From: Novosphingobium jiangmenense
GTDB taxonomy: Bacteria; Pseudomonadota; Alphaproteobacteria; Sphingomonadales; Sphingomonadaceae
Reading direction: 5' to 3'
Assembly: GCF_015694345.1 (NCBI RefSeq)
Contig: NZ_JADQDC010000003.1
Location: 248,001 to 312,000 of the forward strand
Length of the DNA stretch: 64,000 nt
Shown here one piece after another: positions 9,279-18,641 of the stretch. The notes under the pieces are model-generated. The model saw only the letters and a program-made list of their open reading frames with translations. It had not been told where the DNA came from and searched no databases. The translations under genes were made by a program, and so were the position numbers. Position 1 is the first letter of the stretch; each line of letters starts with the position of its first letter.

Positions 9279-9476
9279 CCGGCGGGAAGCGCGCCGATAG
9301 CCCCCATGGTCCCCCGCTGCAAGTTTGGAGGAACATGACGTTCGTACGGCGGTTCTCCATGTGCAGAAACTGCAAGCGCCACAACGGGAATATCACTTTA
9401 GCTTCTTCTCATATATAGCTAGGAAGTGCTTGAGGCGCCAAGAGAAGACGCCCGGTCCCGCGCAGGGGAGATAGAC
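9279..9476. promoter_or_regulatory. Divergent GNAT/cydA intergenic region
   Basis: This 198-base gap has no convincing gene. It holds an AT-rich patch with TATATA at 9412-9417 that could be a -10 element for cydA, though no good -35 lies 16-18 bases upstream. A small palindrome TGCAG-AAA-CTGCA lies at 9362-9374. A strong ribosome binding site AGGGGAG (9464-9470) sits 6 bases before the cydA GTG. No recognisable FNR box was seen. Confidence 0.4.
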
Positions 9477-10898
9477 GTGTTCGCAGGTATGGACGCCCAA
9501 GCGGCGGCGCTGGTTCTGGCGCGTATGCAGTTCGCCTTCACGGTGAGCTTCCATTTCATCTTCCCGGCCTTTTCCATCGGCCTTGCCAGCTACCTTGCCG
9601 TGCTCGAAGCGCTCTGGCTCAAGACCGGCAAGGACCTCTACCTCGACCTGTTCCGCTACTGGTTGAAGATCTTCTCGGTGGCCTTCGCGATGGGCGTGGT
9701 CTCCGGCCTCGTGATGTCCTACCAGTTCGGCACCAACTGGTCGGTCTTCTCCGACAAGGTCGGCGGCGTGATCGGCCCGCTGATGGCCTACGAGGTGCTG
9801 ACCGCGTTCTTCCTTGAAGCCGGGTTCCTCGGCGTCATGCTGTTCGGCATGAACCGCGTCGGACGCGGCCTCCACTTCGCCGCCACGCTTATGGTCGCCG
9901 TCGGCACTTTCATCTCGGCTTTCTGGATCCTCTCGGTCAACTCGTGGATGCAGACGCCGACGGGCTTCGAGATGGGGCCGAACGGCGAATTCCTCCCCGG
10001 ACCGAGCTGGACGGCGATCATCTTCAACCCCAGCTTCCCCTATCGCCTCGTCCACACCGTCATCGCCGCTTACCTCACGACGGCCTTCGTCGTCGGCGCG
10101 GTCGGCGCGTGGCACCTGCTCAAGGACCGCGCCAACCTCCACGCGCGCAAGATGTTCTCGATGGCGATGTGGATGGCAGCGCTGGTCGCCCCGGTGCAGA
10201 TCCTCGTCGGCGATGCCCATGGCCTCAACACGCTTGAGCATCAGTCCGCCAAGGTCATGGCGATGGAGGGTCACTACCAGTCCCACCCCGATGGCGCGCC
10301 GCTCTACCTGTTCGGCATTCCTGACGACGCAAATCAGAAGCTCGACTACGCCATAGCCATCCCCAAGGCCTCGAGCCTGATCCTCAAGCACGATCCCGAC
10401 GCCCCGCTCGCAGGTCTCGACACCATCGCGCCCGACAAGCGCCCGCCGGTGTGGATCGTGTTCTGGTCGTTCCGCATCATGGTCGGCCTCGGCTTCCTCA
10501 TGCTCGGCCTCGGCCTGTGGAGCCTGCTCGCCCGCACGCGCAAGAAGCTCTACGACTGGCCCATGCTCCACCGCCTCGCCGTGCTGATGGGGCCCTCGGG
10601 CTTCGTCGCCGTGATCGCCGGATGGGTGACGACCGAAGTCGGACGTCAGCCCTGGACGGTCTATGGCCTCCTGCGTACCGCTGACTCGGTCAGCCCCATC
10701 GCCGCGCCCGCCGTCGCCACCTCGCTCGCCGCCTTCGTCGTGGTCTATTTCGCGGTCTTCGGCATCGGCACCTGGTACATCCTCCACCTGATGAAGGACG
10801 CGCCGCATCCGCACGAGCCCGGCCCCGAACAGGACGAGCGCGCCCCGATCCGCTCTGCCGGCATCACCCCCGCCCAGCAGCAGGAGGAAGTGGAATGA
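9477..10898 (+). CDS. cydA: Cytochrome bd-type ubiquinol oxidase subunit I
   Basis: This 473-residue polytopic subunit reduces oxygen with quinol electrons. His26 in SFHFIFP corresponds to the conserved N-terminal heme ligand (E. coli His19), and the C-terminal GWVTTEVGRQPW segment is typical of CydA. The short loop around residues 240-310 and the overall length resemble the cyanide-insensitive (CioA) branch with a short Q-loop. This subgroup call is an inference. GTG 9477 is chosen because AGGGGAG lies 6 bases upstream; ATG 9489 is an alternative. The stop overlaps the cydB start (ATGA). Confidence 0.93.
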   Translation: MFAGMDAQAAALVLARMQFAFTVSFHFIFPAFSIGLASYLAVLEALWLKTGKDLYLDLFRYWLKIFSVAFAMGVVSGLVMSYQFGTNWSVFSDKVGGVIGPLMAYEVLTAFFLEAGFLGVMLFGMNRVGRGLHFAATLMVAVGTFISAFWILSVNSWMQTPTGFEMGPNGEFLPGPSWTAIIFNPSFPYRLVHTVIAAYLTTAFVVGAVGAWHLLKDRANLHARKMFSMAMWMAALVAPVQILVGDAHGLNTLEHQSAKVMAMEGHYQSHPDGAPLYLFGIPDDANQKLDYAIAIPKASSLILKHDPDAPLAGLDTIAPDKRPPVWIVFWSFRIMVGLGFLMLGLGLWSLLARTRKKLYDWPMLHRLAVLMGPSGFVAVIAGWVTTEVGRQPWTVYGLLRTADSVSPIAAPAVATSLAAFVVVYFAVFGIGTWYILHLMKDAPHPHEPGPEQDERAPIRSAGITPAQQQEEVE

Positions 10899-11893
10899 TC
10901 GACCTCACCACGATCTGGGCCCTGATCATCGCCTTCGCCGTGCTCATGTACGTCGTGATGGACGGTTTCGACCTCGGCATCGGCATCCTCTTCCCGTGGT
11001 TCGGCGTCGGAGAGGAGCGGGATCAGGCGATGAACGCCATCGCCCCGGTGTGGGATGGCAACGAGACCTGGCTCGTCCTGCGTGGGGGAGGGCTGCTCGC
11101 CGCGTTCCCGCTGGCCTATGCCATCATCCTGCCCGCAACCTACCCGCTGATCATCGCGATGCTGCTCGGCCTCGTCTTCCGCGGCGTCGCGTTCGAATTC
11201 CGCTGGCGCGATCCCCGCCACCGCGCCTTCTGGGACTTGGCGTTCTTCTCGGGATCGCTCGTCGCCGCCCTCGCGCAAGGCATAACCCTCGGCGCACTGC
11301 TGCAGGGCATCCATGTCGAGGGCCGCGCCTATGCCGGTGGCTGGCTTGACTGGCTCTCGCCCTATTCGCTGCTGACCGGCGCTGGCGTCGTCGCCGGTTA
11401 CGCCCTGCTTGGTGCCTGCTGGCTGACAATCAAGGTCGAAGGCAGCGCCGAGGACAAGGCCTTCCGCTTCGCAAGGCTATCCGCTTTTGCCACGCTCGCC
11501 CTGATGGCCGCCGTGAGCCTCGCCACGCCGTTCCTCGCCGGGCAGTACTTCCAGCGCTGGTTCACCGAACCGATGGTGTTCTGGCTGACCCCGGTGCCGC
11601 TCGCGACGGCAGCACTGGCCATATCGCTCCTGCGCTCGCTGCAGCAGCGCCAGCCGGTGCGCCCGTTCCTCTACGCGCTCGGCCTGTTCCTGCTCGGCAT
11701 GATCGGCTTGGGCGTCTCGATGTGGCCATGGGTCGTGCCGCAGAGCATTTCGATCTGGGACGCCGCCGCGCCTGAACGCAGCCAGGTCTTCATGCTGATC
11801 GGCGTCGGCCTGATCATGCCGCTGATTCTGGGCTACACCGGTTGGGCCTACTGGGTCTTCCGGGGGAAGGTCGGCACCCATGGCTATCATTGA
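10895..11893 (+). CDS. cydB: Cytochrome bd-type ubiquinol oxidase subunit II
   Basis: This is a 332-residue integral membrane protein with about eight hydrophobic helices. The family start is MIDLTTIWALIIAFAVLMYVVMDGFDLGIGIL, in which YVVMDGFDLG is the CydB hallmark. The WDGNETWLVLRGGGLLAAFP segment is also diagnostic. It pairs with CydA in the terminal oxidase. The start overlaps cydA by 4 bases and the last 14 bases overlap a small DUF2474 gene, so the three are probably translated together. Confidence 0.94.
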   Translation: MIDLTTIWALIIAFAVLMYVVMDGFDLGIGILFPWFGVGEERDQAMNAIAPVWDGNETWLVLRGGGLLAAFPLAYAIILPATYPLIIAMLLGLVFRGVAFEFRWRDPRHRAFWDLAFFSGSLVAALAQGITLGALLQGIHVEGRAYAGGWLDWLSPYSLLTGAGVVAGYALLGACWLTIKVEGSAEDKAFRFARLSAFATLALMAAVSLATPFLAGQYFQRWFTEPMVFWLTPVPLATAALAISLLRSLQQRQPVRPFLYALGLFLLGMIGLGVSMWPWVVPQSISIWDAAAPERSQVFMLIGVGLIMPLILGYTGWAYWVFRGKVGTHGYH

Positions 11894-12041
11894 TCCGCGC
11901 CTCGATGGAGCGGACCGGGCCGAGGCCACGCCGCTATGGCAGCGCCTCGGCTGGATGGCCGCGATCTGGCTCGGCAGCGTCCTGACCTTGGGCGCGGTCG
12001 CCACGGTCATCCGCTACTGGCTCAACTCTCCGCAAAGCTGA
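11880..12041 (+). CDS. DUF2474 small membrane protein (CydX-like position)
   Basis: This 53-residue ORF is below usual gene-finding cut-offs. It reads MAIIDPRLDGADRAEATPLW, then a hydrophilic-to-hydrophobic switch (QRLGWMAAIW) and one membrane helix at about residues 24-46, ending RYWLNSPQS. DUF2474 proteins are short single-helix proteins encoded after cydAB of the CioAB type, in the place where CydX sits in E. coli. A structural role in the oxidase is therefore inferred. The ATG lies inside cydB (14-base overlap), and the 3' 20 bases overlap the end of the convergent regulator gene. Confidence 0.8.
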   Translation: MAIIDPRLDGADRAEATPLWQRLGWMAAIWLGSVLTLGAVATVIRYWLNSPQS

Positions 12042-13416
12042 ACGGCTCGGCCCCGCGCCGGTAGTCGTCGGGCAGGATCTCGCGCCCGATCGGTGGCTCG
12101 GCCCGCGCCGTGCACTGCGCGCGATGGCACAGGCGGCAGGTCACCCCGATCGGCGTCGCCTCCACCGCCTTGGGATCGGCCCCCGCCGCATAGACCAGCC
12201 GCGGCGCATGTTCCGCCGCGCAGGCCAGCGCAATCGCCCGTGTCCATCGCGGCCGTCCGAATCCGCCGCCGCCCGAAGTGACCGTCCGCGCCAGCGAGAA
12301 GAAGCGCTGACCGTCCGGCAGTTCCAGCCACTGCGTCACGATCTCCCCCGGCGTGCGGAAGCATTCGTGCACGCTCCACAGCGGACACCCGCCGCCATGC
12401 GCGGCAAAGGGAAAACCCGCCCCGTCCAGCCGCTTGGAAACATTGCCTGCGGTATCAACGCGGATGAAGAAGAACGGCACCCGCTCCTGCCCCGGCCGGT
12501 TGAGCGTGGTCAGCCGGTGCGCCACCTGCTCGAAACTCGCCCCGAACTGTCCCGACAGCGCCTCGATGTCATAGCGCCGCGCGTCGACAGCCCGCGCAAA
12601 GCGGTCATAGGGCATCACCAGCGCCGCCGCCGCATATCCTGCCAGCGCCCGCCGCACCAGTTGCGCCGCCGTCTCGCTGGCAAAGCTCTCGCCCCGGATC
12701 ACGCCCGCGATCTCGCTGCGCAACGCGGTATAGGCAATATGCTGCATCAACTGCCACGCGCGGCCCGATGGCGACAGCGTATCGTCGATCAGCAACTGCT
12801 CGTTGTGCCGGTCATAGCGCCGCACCGCATCCATCATCACGTCGGGTGGCAGGAAGCGCACCCGCACCCCGCGCAGGCGCAGCCACTCCGCCGCGCCACC
12901 CGCCTTGGCGATCTCGTCGGCCAGTTCCTCCGCCTTCGAATCGATCGCCGGGAAGTAATTGCGCCGCGCCGCCACAAAGCGCCGCGCCTCGCCCACCGGA
13001 TCGCTCGCGCCGGTTCCCGGCACCGCGCTGCGCTGTTCCGCCAGCGCCTGCTGCTCGCGCTGCCAGGCTCCGTAAAGCCGCAGCAGTGCTTCGGTCACCC
13101 CCGGAAAGCTCGCCGCCACGTCCGATACTTCCAGCGCAGGCAGGTCGATGTCGTTGAAGATCGGATCGCGCAGTGCGTCCGCCATCCTGCGCGCGTAGTC
13201 GTCGCGCTCGTCGCTGGCGAGGTCGGCCATGTCGAGCTTGTAGGCCCGCGCCAGCCGCAGCAGCAGGTCCGCCGTCAAGGGCCGCTGGTTTCGCTCGATC
13301 AGCGCGATGTAGCTTGGCGAAATGCCCAGCTCGTCGGCCATCGCCTGCTGCGTCAGGCCCAGTTCGCGGCGGATGCGCTTGAGCCTCGGCCCGAGGTACA
13401 ACGGTCTTGTCGACAC
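12022..13416 (-). CDS. XRE-family regulator with ImmA/IrrE-like domain (RamB/ScfR type)
   Basis: This is a regulator of about 464 residues. An N-terminal Cro/C1-type helix-turn-helix lies at about residues 8-62 (RRELGLTQQAMADELGISPSYIALIERNQRPL). A long central region is of the IrrE/ImmA kind, and a C-terminal Cys-containing domain (CRLCHRAQC) follows. This is the layout of short-chain acyl-responsive regulators such as RamB, which control glyoxylate-shunt genes. It is divergent from aceA, fitting that role. GTG 13416 has AAAGGGA about 9 bases upstream. The alternative TTG at 13446 lies within the dyad operator and is unlikely. The 3' end overlaps DUF2474 by 20 bases. Confidence 0.85.
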   Translation of the reverse strand: MSTRPLYLGPRLKRIRRELGLTQQAMADELGISPSYIALIERNQRPLTADLLLRLARAYKLDMADLASDERDDYARRMADALRDPIFNDIDLPALEVSDVAASFPGVTEALLRLYGAWQREQQALAEQRSAVPGTGASDPVGEARRFVAARRNYFPAIDSKAEELADEIAKAGGAAEWLRLRGVRVRFLPPDVMMDAVRRYDRHNEQLLIDDTLSPSGRAWQLMQHIAYTALRSEIAGVIRGESFASETAAQLVRRALAGYAAAALVMPYDRFARAVDARRYDIEALSGQFGASFEQVAHRLTTLNRPGQERVPFFFIRVDTAGNVSKRLDGAGFPFAAHGGGCPLWSVHECFRTPGEIVTQWLELPDGQRFFSLARTVTSGGGGFGRPRWTRAIALACAAEHAPRLVYAAGADPKAVEATPIGVTCRLCHRAQCTARAEPPIGREILPDDYRRGAEPFSFAES

Positions 13417-13444
13417 TTCACACGTCCCTTTGTCGTCACTGCAC

Positions 13445-13471
13445 AACTTTACAAGCAGATCCTGTAAAGTT
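13445..13471. promoter_or_regulatory. Perfect 9-9-9 inverted repeat between XRE regulator and aceA
   Basis: AACTTTACA (13445-13453) and TGTAAAGTT (13463-13471) are exact reverse complements separated by nine bases. The half-site resembles the CTTTGCAAA-like core reported for RamB boxes. A consensus -35 hexamer TTGACA (13471-13476) on the plus strand abuts the right half-site. The dyad is a strong candidate operator for the adjacent regulator, acting on aceA and on itself. Confidence 0.75.
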
Positions 13472-13563
13472 TGACAACATCACTCCGCGCGCCGTTCCGC
13501 TCCAGCGATTCGCGCGTTACCCCGATCTCACACAGACGCACACCACGTGAGGGAACACGGGAA

Positions 13564-15159
13564 ATGACCTACCACAGCAAGATCGTCGAAGCCGGCAAGG
13601 CCATCGCGCCTTTCGCCCAGACCTGGGATGGCATCGAGCCCGAGAACGTGGCCCGCATGCGCCTGCAGAACCGCTTCCACACCGGCCTCGACATCGCGCG
13701 CTACACCGCCAAGATCATGCGCCGCGACATGGAAGCCTATGACGCCGATCCGGCGAACTACACCCAGTCGCTCGGCTGCTGGCACGGTTTCATCGGCCAG
13801 CAGAAGATGATCTCCATCAAGAAGCACTTCGGCACCACCAAGGGCCGCTACCTTTACCTGTCGGGCTGGATGGTCGCCGCGCTGCGCAGCGAGTTCGGCC
13901 CGCTGCCCGACCAGTCGATGCACGAGAAGACCAGCGTCCCGGCGCTGATCGAGGAACTCTACACCTTCCTCAAGCAGGCTGACGCCCGCGAACTCGGCAT
14001 GCTGTTCCGCGATCTCGATGCTGCCAAGAAGGCTGGCGATGCGGTCAACACCCACCGCCTGCTCCACAAGATCGACGAATTCGAAACCCACGTCGTGCCG
14101 ATCATCGCCGATATCGACGCAGGCTTCGGCAATGCCGAGGCAACCTACCTGCTCGCCAAGAAGTTCATCGAAGCCGGTGCCTGCTGCATCCAGATCGAGA
14201 ACCAGGTCTCGGACGAAAAGCAGTGCGGCCACCAGGACGGCAAGGTCACCGTCCCGCACGAGGACTTCCTCGCGAAGATCCGCGCGGTCCGCTACGCCTT
14301 CATGGAACTCGGCGTCGATGACGGCGTGATCGTGGCCCGCACCGACTCGCTCGGCGCAGGCCTGACCAAGCAGATCGCCTACGTGAAGGAGCCGGGCGAC
14401 CTCGGCGACCAGTACAACAGCTTCCTCGATTGCGAGGAAGTCGATGCTGCGAACCTCGGCCACGGCGACGTGCTGATTGCCCGCGATGGCAAGCTGATGC
14501 GCCCCAAGCGCCTGCCTTCGAACCTCTACCAGTTCCGCCCCGGAACCGGCGAGGACCGCTGCGTGCTCGATTGCATCACCTCGCTCCAGAACGGCGCGGA
14601 TCTGTTGTGGATCGAAACCGAAAAGCCGCACATCGGCCAGATCGGTGGCATGGTCAGCCGCATCCGCGAAGTGATCCCGAACGCCAAGCTGGTCTACAAC
14701 AACAGCCCGTCGTTCAACTGGACGCTGAACTTCCGCCAGCAGGTCTATGATGCGATGGTCGAAGCCGGCAAGGACGTGTCTGCCTATGACCGCGCCAAGC
14801 TGATGAGCGTGGACTATGACGGCACCGAACTCGGCATCGAGGCTGACGAGCGCATCCGCACCTTCCAGCGCGATGCTGCGGCGCAGGCCGGCATCTTCCA
14901 CCACCTGATCACGCTGCCGACCTACCACACCGCGGCGCTCAGCACCGACAACCTCGCCAAGCGCTACTTCGGCGAAGAGGGCATGCTCGGCTACGTCAAG
15001 CAGGTCCAGCGCGAGGAAATCCGCCAGGGCATCGCCTGCGTGAAGCACCAGAACATGGCCGGCTCCGACATCGGTGACGACCACAAGGAATACTTCGCCG
15101 GGGAGGCCGCCCTCAAGGCCGGCGGCGCCCACAACACGATGAACCAGTTCGCAGCGTAA
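13564..15159 (+). CDS. aceA: Isocitrate lyase
   Basis: This 531-residue cytoplasmic enzyme splits isocitrate into glyoxylate and succinate, the first step of the glyoxylate shunt. The catalytic signature KQCGH is present with the active-site cysteine at residue 221. The substrate-binding segments IIADIDAGFG and VARTDSLGAG are also visible. The length matches the longer proteobacterial subtype of isocitrate lyase rather than the E. coli form of about 434 residues. The frame is open from 13471 but the ATG at 13564, after a GAGGGA box, starts at the conserved N terminus. No malate synthase gene is in the window. Confidence 0.95.
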   Translation: MTYHSKIVEAGKAIAPFAQTWDGIEPENVARMRLQNRFHTGLDIARYTAKIMRRDMEAYDADPANYTQSLGCWHGFIGQQKMISIKKHFGTTKGRYLYLSGWMVAALRSEFGPLPDQSMHEKTSVPALIEELYTFLKQADARELGMLFRDLDAAKKAGDAVNTHRLLHKIDEFETHVVPIIADIDAGFGNAEATYLLAKKFIEAGACCIQIENQVSDEKQCGHQDGKVTVPHEDFLAKIRAVRYAFMELGVDDGVIVARTDSLGAGLTKQIAYVKEPGDLGDQYNSFLDCEEVDAANLGHGDVLIARDGKLMRPKRLPSNLYQFRPGTGEDRCVLDCITSLQNGADLLWIETEKPHIGQIGGMVSRIREVIPNAKLVYNNSPSFNWTLNFRQQVYDAMVEAGKDVSAYDRAKLMSVDYDGTELGIEADERIRTFQRDAAAQAGIFHHLITLPTYHTAALSTDNLAKRYFGEEGMLGYVKQVQREEIRQGIACVKHQNMAGSDIGDDHKEYFAGEAALKAGGAHNTMNQFAA

Positions 15160-15169
15160 CAACAAATAG

Positions 15170-15202
15170 CCCCTCCCCTTGAGGGGTGGGGTTGGGGAGG
15201 GG
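15170..15202. repeat. GC-rich palindromic repeat after aceA
   Basis: CCCCTCCCC (15170-15178) is repeated inverted as GGGGAGGGG (15194-15202), with an inner direct GGGGTGGGG-like segment. It has the look of an intergenic REP-type element and lies 10 bases after aceA. It is not followed by a T-run, so a role as a simple terminator is less likely. Confidence 0.6.
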
Positions 15203-15271
15203 TGTACCCCCTCTCAGACGAAGAAATCCTCGCGGCAATCACGCCTCGAAGATCCAGGATGGAGACCCACC

Positions 15272-15430
15272 ATGGCTGAACCTGCACGTGCCCGCGCGGT
15301 CCTCTCGACCGAGGACTTCAAGCTGATCCGCGAAGCCGTACTGCACTACCTGAAGGCAATCGAGGACCAGCCCGAATCGGTCAAGTTCTCGAACCTTTAC
15401 CACCGTCTTGGCAGCGCGCTCGGGCGTTAA
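15272..15430 (+). CDS. Small conserved-looking hypothetical protein after aceA
   Basis: This is a 52-residue, soluble, charged ORF (MAEPARARAVLSTEDFKLIR start) with no motif I recognise. The middle reads EAVLHYLKAIEDQPESVKF and the end YHRLGSALGR, suggesting two amphipathic helices. It begins at an ATG 9 bases after a GGAG box, 113 bases downstream of aceA on the same strand, with a GC palindrome in between. Its acidic/basic pattern and codon use resemble a real gene. The function is unknown. Confidence 0.6.
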   Translation: MAEPARARAVLSTEDFKLIREAVLHYLKAIEDQPESVKFSNLYHRLGSALGR

Positions 15431-15586
15431 CCCCTCGCACTGCCTGCAAGGACCTTTCCTGGGGAGGAAAGTCCGGCCCGTCGCGTCTCAGCCGAGGCGC
15501 GGCGGGCTCTTTTCTGCGGTGAACGGTTCACCGAAAAGTGCGCGGCGCTTACCTTTGGCTAATGAATTCCCGGTAACCCCGGCAAG
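15431..15586 (+). terminator. Two tandem hairpins, second a likely terminator
   Basis: The first hairpin is formed by GGAC-CTTTCCT and AGGAAAGTCC (about 15450-15474). The second pairs GCCCGTCGCG (15476-15485) with CGCGGCGGGC (15498-15507) using one G-U pair, and is followed by TCTTTT at 15508-15513. The second is a convincing rho-independent terminator for the aceA side. Nothing else is seen before the GTG at 15587. Confidence 0.65.
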
Positions 15587-17950
15587 GTGAAGAACCCGCA
15601 CGCGCCCGTTTCCGAAACTGCATCGGCCAAGCTGCCGATCCTCGCTGTCATCGGGCTGCGCGATCCGGCCGAGGGTGACTGGGGCCGCCTGCGCGGACTG
15701 CAATACTCCAGCCTTGCCAAGCTGACGTTCGCCCGCCTGGTCGCCCATGCGCTGGCGGCCCTGCTGGTCCTCCAGACGTACGCGGGCAACGTCCATGTCG
15801 TGTTTCTCGTTGGCTGGATGGCGCTGCTGGTCGGCGTGCTGATCTCCGGTGCGCGCTTTGACCGGACCCTGATCGACGCGGACCGGCGGCGGATCAGTCG
15901 CCAGGAAATGCACCGGCAGACGATCAGTTCGCTGTTCGTCGCGGTGGTCTGGGCGGTTCCGATGCTCGCCTTCTCGCCCTTCGGCGACCCGGCCCAGCGC
16001 ATGACTCTCTGGACGGTCCTCGCCATGCTGATGACCGGCATGGCGGTAACCTTCGCGGCGATGCCGATGGCGACGGTGATGTTCGGCGGCATCGTCGGTC
16101 TGTCCGGCGTCGTCTCGTTCCTGATCTGGGGCGAGTACACCGCCGCCGCCGTCGCGGTCGCCTTCGTCACTATCGTCAGCGTCGGCGGAGTCGAGGCCGC
16201 GCGAACTTTCCTCGGCGCCCGCGTCGCCGAGGCGGGCATGGCGGAGAAGGCCGAAGTCGTCTCGCTGCTGCTGCGCGAGTTCGAGGAGGGCGATGCCGAC
16301 TGGCTGTGGCAGGTCGATGCCAACCGCCGCGTCCGCTCGGTCAGCCCGCGCTTCGCCTTCGCCTTGGGCGAGGACCCCGAGGACGCCGACGGCAAGCCGC
16401 TGATCCAGCTCATCGCCGGCCCGGCCTGGGATTCCGGCCACTTCCATTCCAGCCTGCATGACCTCGCCGAGCGCCTCAAGCGCCGCGAGAGCTTCTCCAA
16501 CCTGCTGGTTCGCGTCACGCTCCACGGCAGCCATCGCTGGTGGGAACTCTCGGCATCGCCCAAGGTCGACGAGAACGGCACCTTCATCGGCTTCCGCGGC
16601 GTCGGCTCGGACGTGACCGAACAGCGCGAAAGCGCCGAGAAGATCGCCTATCTCGCCCGCTACGATACCCTCACCGGCCTGCCCAACCGCCTGATGCTCA
16701 CCGAGGCGCTGGGCGATGCCATGGGCTATGCCGAGAAGTGGCGCACGCGCTGTGCCTTCCTGATGATCGACCTCGATCGCTTCAAGGCGATCAACGATAC
16801 GCTCGGCCATCTCGTCGGCGACCAGCTGCTGGCGCTGGTCTCCGAACGCCTCAGGCTGATCATGCGCGACGACGAAGTCTGCGGGCGCCTCGGCGGCGAC
16901 GAGTTCGCGGTCGTGATCCGTGATGCCGCCGACGAGGAGCGCATCGGCGAACTGAGCGCTGCGATCATCGCCACGCTGTCGCAGCCTTACGAAATCGACC
17001 ACCACATGCTCTACGTCGGCGCCAGCGTCGGGTCGGCCATTGGCCCGCGTGACGGTTCGACGGTCGAGACGCTGCTGCGCAATGCCGACCTCGCACTCTA
17101 TCGTGCCAAGGACGAGGGCGGCGGGCGCCACTGCACTTACGAACCCTCGCTCCACGCCCATGCCGAGGAGCGCCGCAAGCTCGAGTTCTCGCTGCGCCAC
17201 GCGCTGGAACGCAACGAATTCTCGCTGATGTTCCAGCCCGTCGTCGATGCGACGACCGAGGAGGTCCTGAGCTTCGAAGCGCTGATCCGCTGGAACAGCA
17301 CCGAGCATGGCTTCGTCAGCCCGGCCAAGTTCATTCCGCTGGCCGAGGACACGCGCCTGATCGTGCCGATCGGCGAATGGGTCCTGCGCACCGCCTGTCT
17401 CGAGGCGATGAACTGGCCCGACCACGTCAAGATCGCGGTCAATGTTTCGGGCGAGCAGCTGCTCGATCCCTACTTTGCCGAGACCGTGGTCGGCGCGCTG
17501 GCATCAACGGGCCTCTCGCCACACCGGCTCGAGATCGAGGTGACCGAGAGCATCTTCGTGCGCGATGGCACCACCGCGCAGATGACGCTCGAGAACCTCA
17601 TGGGCATCGGCTGCGGCGTGGCGCTCGACGATTTCGGCACCGGCTACTCGTCGCTGGGCTACCTCCGGAAGATGCGGTTCTCGACGATCAAGGTCGATCG
17701 CAGCTTCGTGCAGGGCGCGGCCAAGGACAATCCGGAAAGCCTGGCCATCGTTCGCGCCGTCGTTGCCATGGCCGATGCGCTGGAGATGTCGACCACGGCC
17801 GAGGGCGTCGAGACCGAGGACGAGCTGGCCTGCATCCGCCGCCTCGGTGCCAAGAAGATCCAGGGCTACTACTTCGGCCGTCCGATGAACCGGACCGACG
17901 CGCTGGCGCTGTTCAGCCAGACCCGCTTCCGCGAGCGGGCGGTCGGTTAA
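15587..17950 (+). CDS. Membrane GGDEF-EAL protein (cyclic-di-GMP turnover)
   Basis: This 787-residue signalling protein has several N-terminal membrane helices (about residues 40-200), a PAS-like region (about 225-345), a GGDEF diguanylate cyclase domain and an EAL phosphodiesterase domain. The catalytic GGDEF sits at residues 436-440 and EAL at 564-566. [13 protein letters not shown], the EAL metal/loop-6 motif, is also intact, so both activities are possible. The start is a GTG with AAGG-like spacing; the conserved [12 protein letters not shown] follows soon after. The stop shares the palindromic TTAA with the stop of the convergent purQ. Confidence 0.9.
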   Translation: MKNPHAPVSETASAKLPILAVIGLRDPAEGDWGRLRGLQYSSLAKLTFARLVAHALAALLVLQTYAGNVHVVFLVGWMALLVGVLISGARFDRTLIDADRRRISRQEMHRQTISSLFVAVVWAVPMLAFSPFGDPAQRMTLWTVLAMLMTGMAVTFAAMPMATVMFGGIVGLSGVVSFLIWGEYTAAAVAVAFVTIVSVGGVEAARTFLGARVAEAGMAEKAEVVSLLLREFEEGDADWLWQVDANRRVRSVSPRFAFALGEDPEDADGKPLIQLIAGPAWDSGHFHSSLHDLAERLKRRESFSNLLVRVTLHGSHRWWELSASPKVDENGTFIGFRGVGSDVTEQRESAEKIAYLARYDTLTGLPNRLMLTEALGDAMGYAEKWRTRCAFLMIDLDRFKAINDTLGHLVGDQLLALVSERLRLIMRDDEVCGRLGGDEFAVVIRDAADEERIGELSAAIIATLSQPYEIDHHMLYVGASVGSAIGPRDGSTVETLLRNADLALYRAKDEGGGRHCTYEPSLHAHAEERRKLEFSLRHALERNEFSLMFQPVVDATTEEVLSFEALIRWNSTEHGFVSPAKFIPLAEDTRLIVPIGEWVLRTACLEAMNWPDHVKIAVNVSGEQLLDPYFAETVVGALASTGLSPHRLEIEVTESIFVRDGTTAQMTLENLMGIGCGVALDDFGTGYSSLGYLRKMRFSTIKVDRSFVQGAAKDNPESLAIVRAVVAMADALEMSTTAEGVETEDELACIRRLGAKKIQGYYFGRPMNRTDALALFSQTRFRERAVG

Positions 17951-18624
17951 GCCGCGACCAGCCCGCGCACGACGCTTTCGAACAGCGCGCGGCCGTCCGA
18001 ACCACCCTGCGCCGCTTCGATCATGCGCTCGGGGTGCGGCATCATGCCGAGCACATTGCCGCGATCGCCCAGCACGCCCGCGATGTTGCGCGCCGAGCCG
18101 TTGACGCTTTCCGCATAACGGAAGGCCACGCGGCCTTCGCCTTCCAGCCGGTCGAGCGTGGCGTCGTCGGCGAAGAAGTTGCCGTCATGGTGGGCGACGG
18201 GGATCGTGATCTGCTGGCCGGCGTCATAGCCGGCGGTGAACAGCGACTGGTTGTTATCGACCGTCAACTTCACGTCACGGCAAACGAAGCGGATGCCGGC
18301 GTTGCGCATCAGCGCGCCGGGCAGCAGGCCCGCCTCGGTCAGCACCTGGAAGCCGTTGCACACGCCGAGCACGGTCACGCCACGCTCCGCCGCGCGGACC
18401 ACCGCCTGCATCACCGGCGAGCGAGCCGCCATCGCGCCCGAGCGCAGGTAGTCGCCGTAGGAGAAGCCACCGGGCAGGGCGATGAAATCGAGATTGTCGG
18501 GCAGGTCGGCATCGCCGTGCCACACGCGATGGACCGTGCCGCCGCAGACCTGCTCGATCGCCACCGCCATGTCGCGATCGCAGTTCGAGCCGGGGAAGGT
18601 GATGACGGCGGAGGTGAAAGCCAT
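17947..18624 (-). CDS. purQ: Phosphoribosylformylglycinamidine synthase subunit PurQ
   Basis: This 225-residue class I glutamine amidotransferase supplies ammonia for the fourth step of purine synthesis, as part of the PurLQS complex. The nucleophile Cys89 is in GVCNGFQ, and the catalytic His-Glu pair lies in MMPHPER. The N terminus [13 protein letters not shown] is the typical PurQ start. The ATG at 18624 is preferred to the longer frame up to 18702, which runs over purS. The gap to purS is 17 bases, same strand. The stop overlaps the stop of the convergent GGDEF-EAL gene by 4 bases. Confidence 0.95.
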   Translation of the reverse strand: MAFTSAVITFPGSNCDRDMAVAIEQVCGGTVHRVWHGDADLPDNLDFIALPGGFSYGDYLRSGAMAARSPVMQAVVRAAERGVTVLGVCNGFQVLTEAGLLPGALMRNAGIRFVCRDVKLTVDNNQSLFTAGYDAGQQITIPVAHHDGNFFADDATLDRLEGEGRVAFRYAESVNGSARNIAGVLGDRGNVLGMMPHPERMIEAAQGGSDGRALFESVVRGLVAA

Positions 18625-18641
18625 GGCGCGGGTTCCTAAGC

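Noticed and set aside
13528..15165. 545-codon antisense frame opposite aceA
   Set aside because: Isocitrate lyase on the plus strand has its catalytic KQCGH; the antisense frame has no protein features.
15461..15476. Match to the conserved start of RNase P RNA
   Set aside because: Only about 16 bases fit; a terminator follows at once, and the remaining conserved regions of rnpB are absent.
15488..17425. 645-codon antisense frame opposite the GGDEF-EAL gene
   Set aside because: The plus strand carries intact GGDEF and EAL motifs; the minus frame has none and would run through the terminator hairpins.
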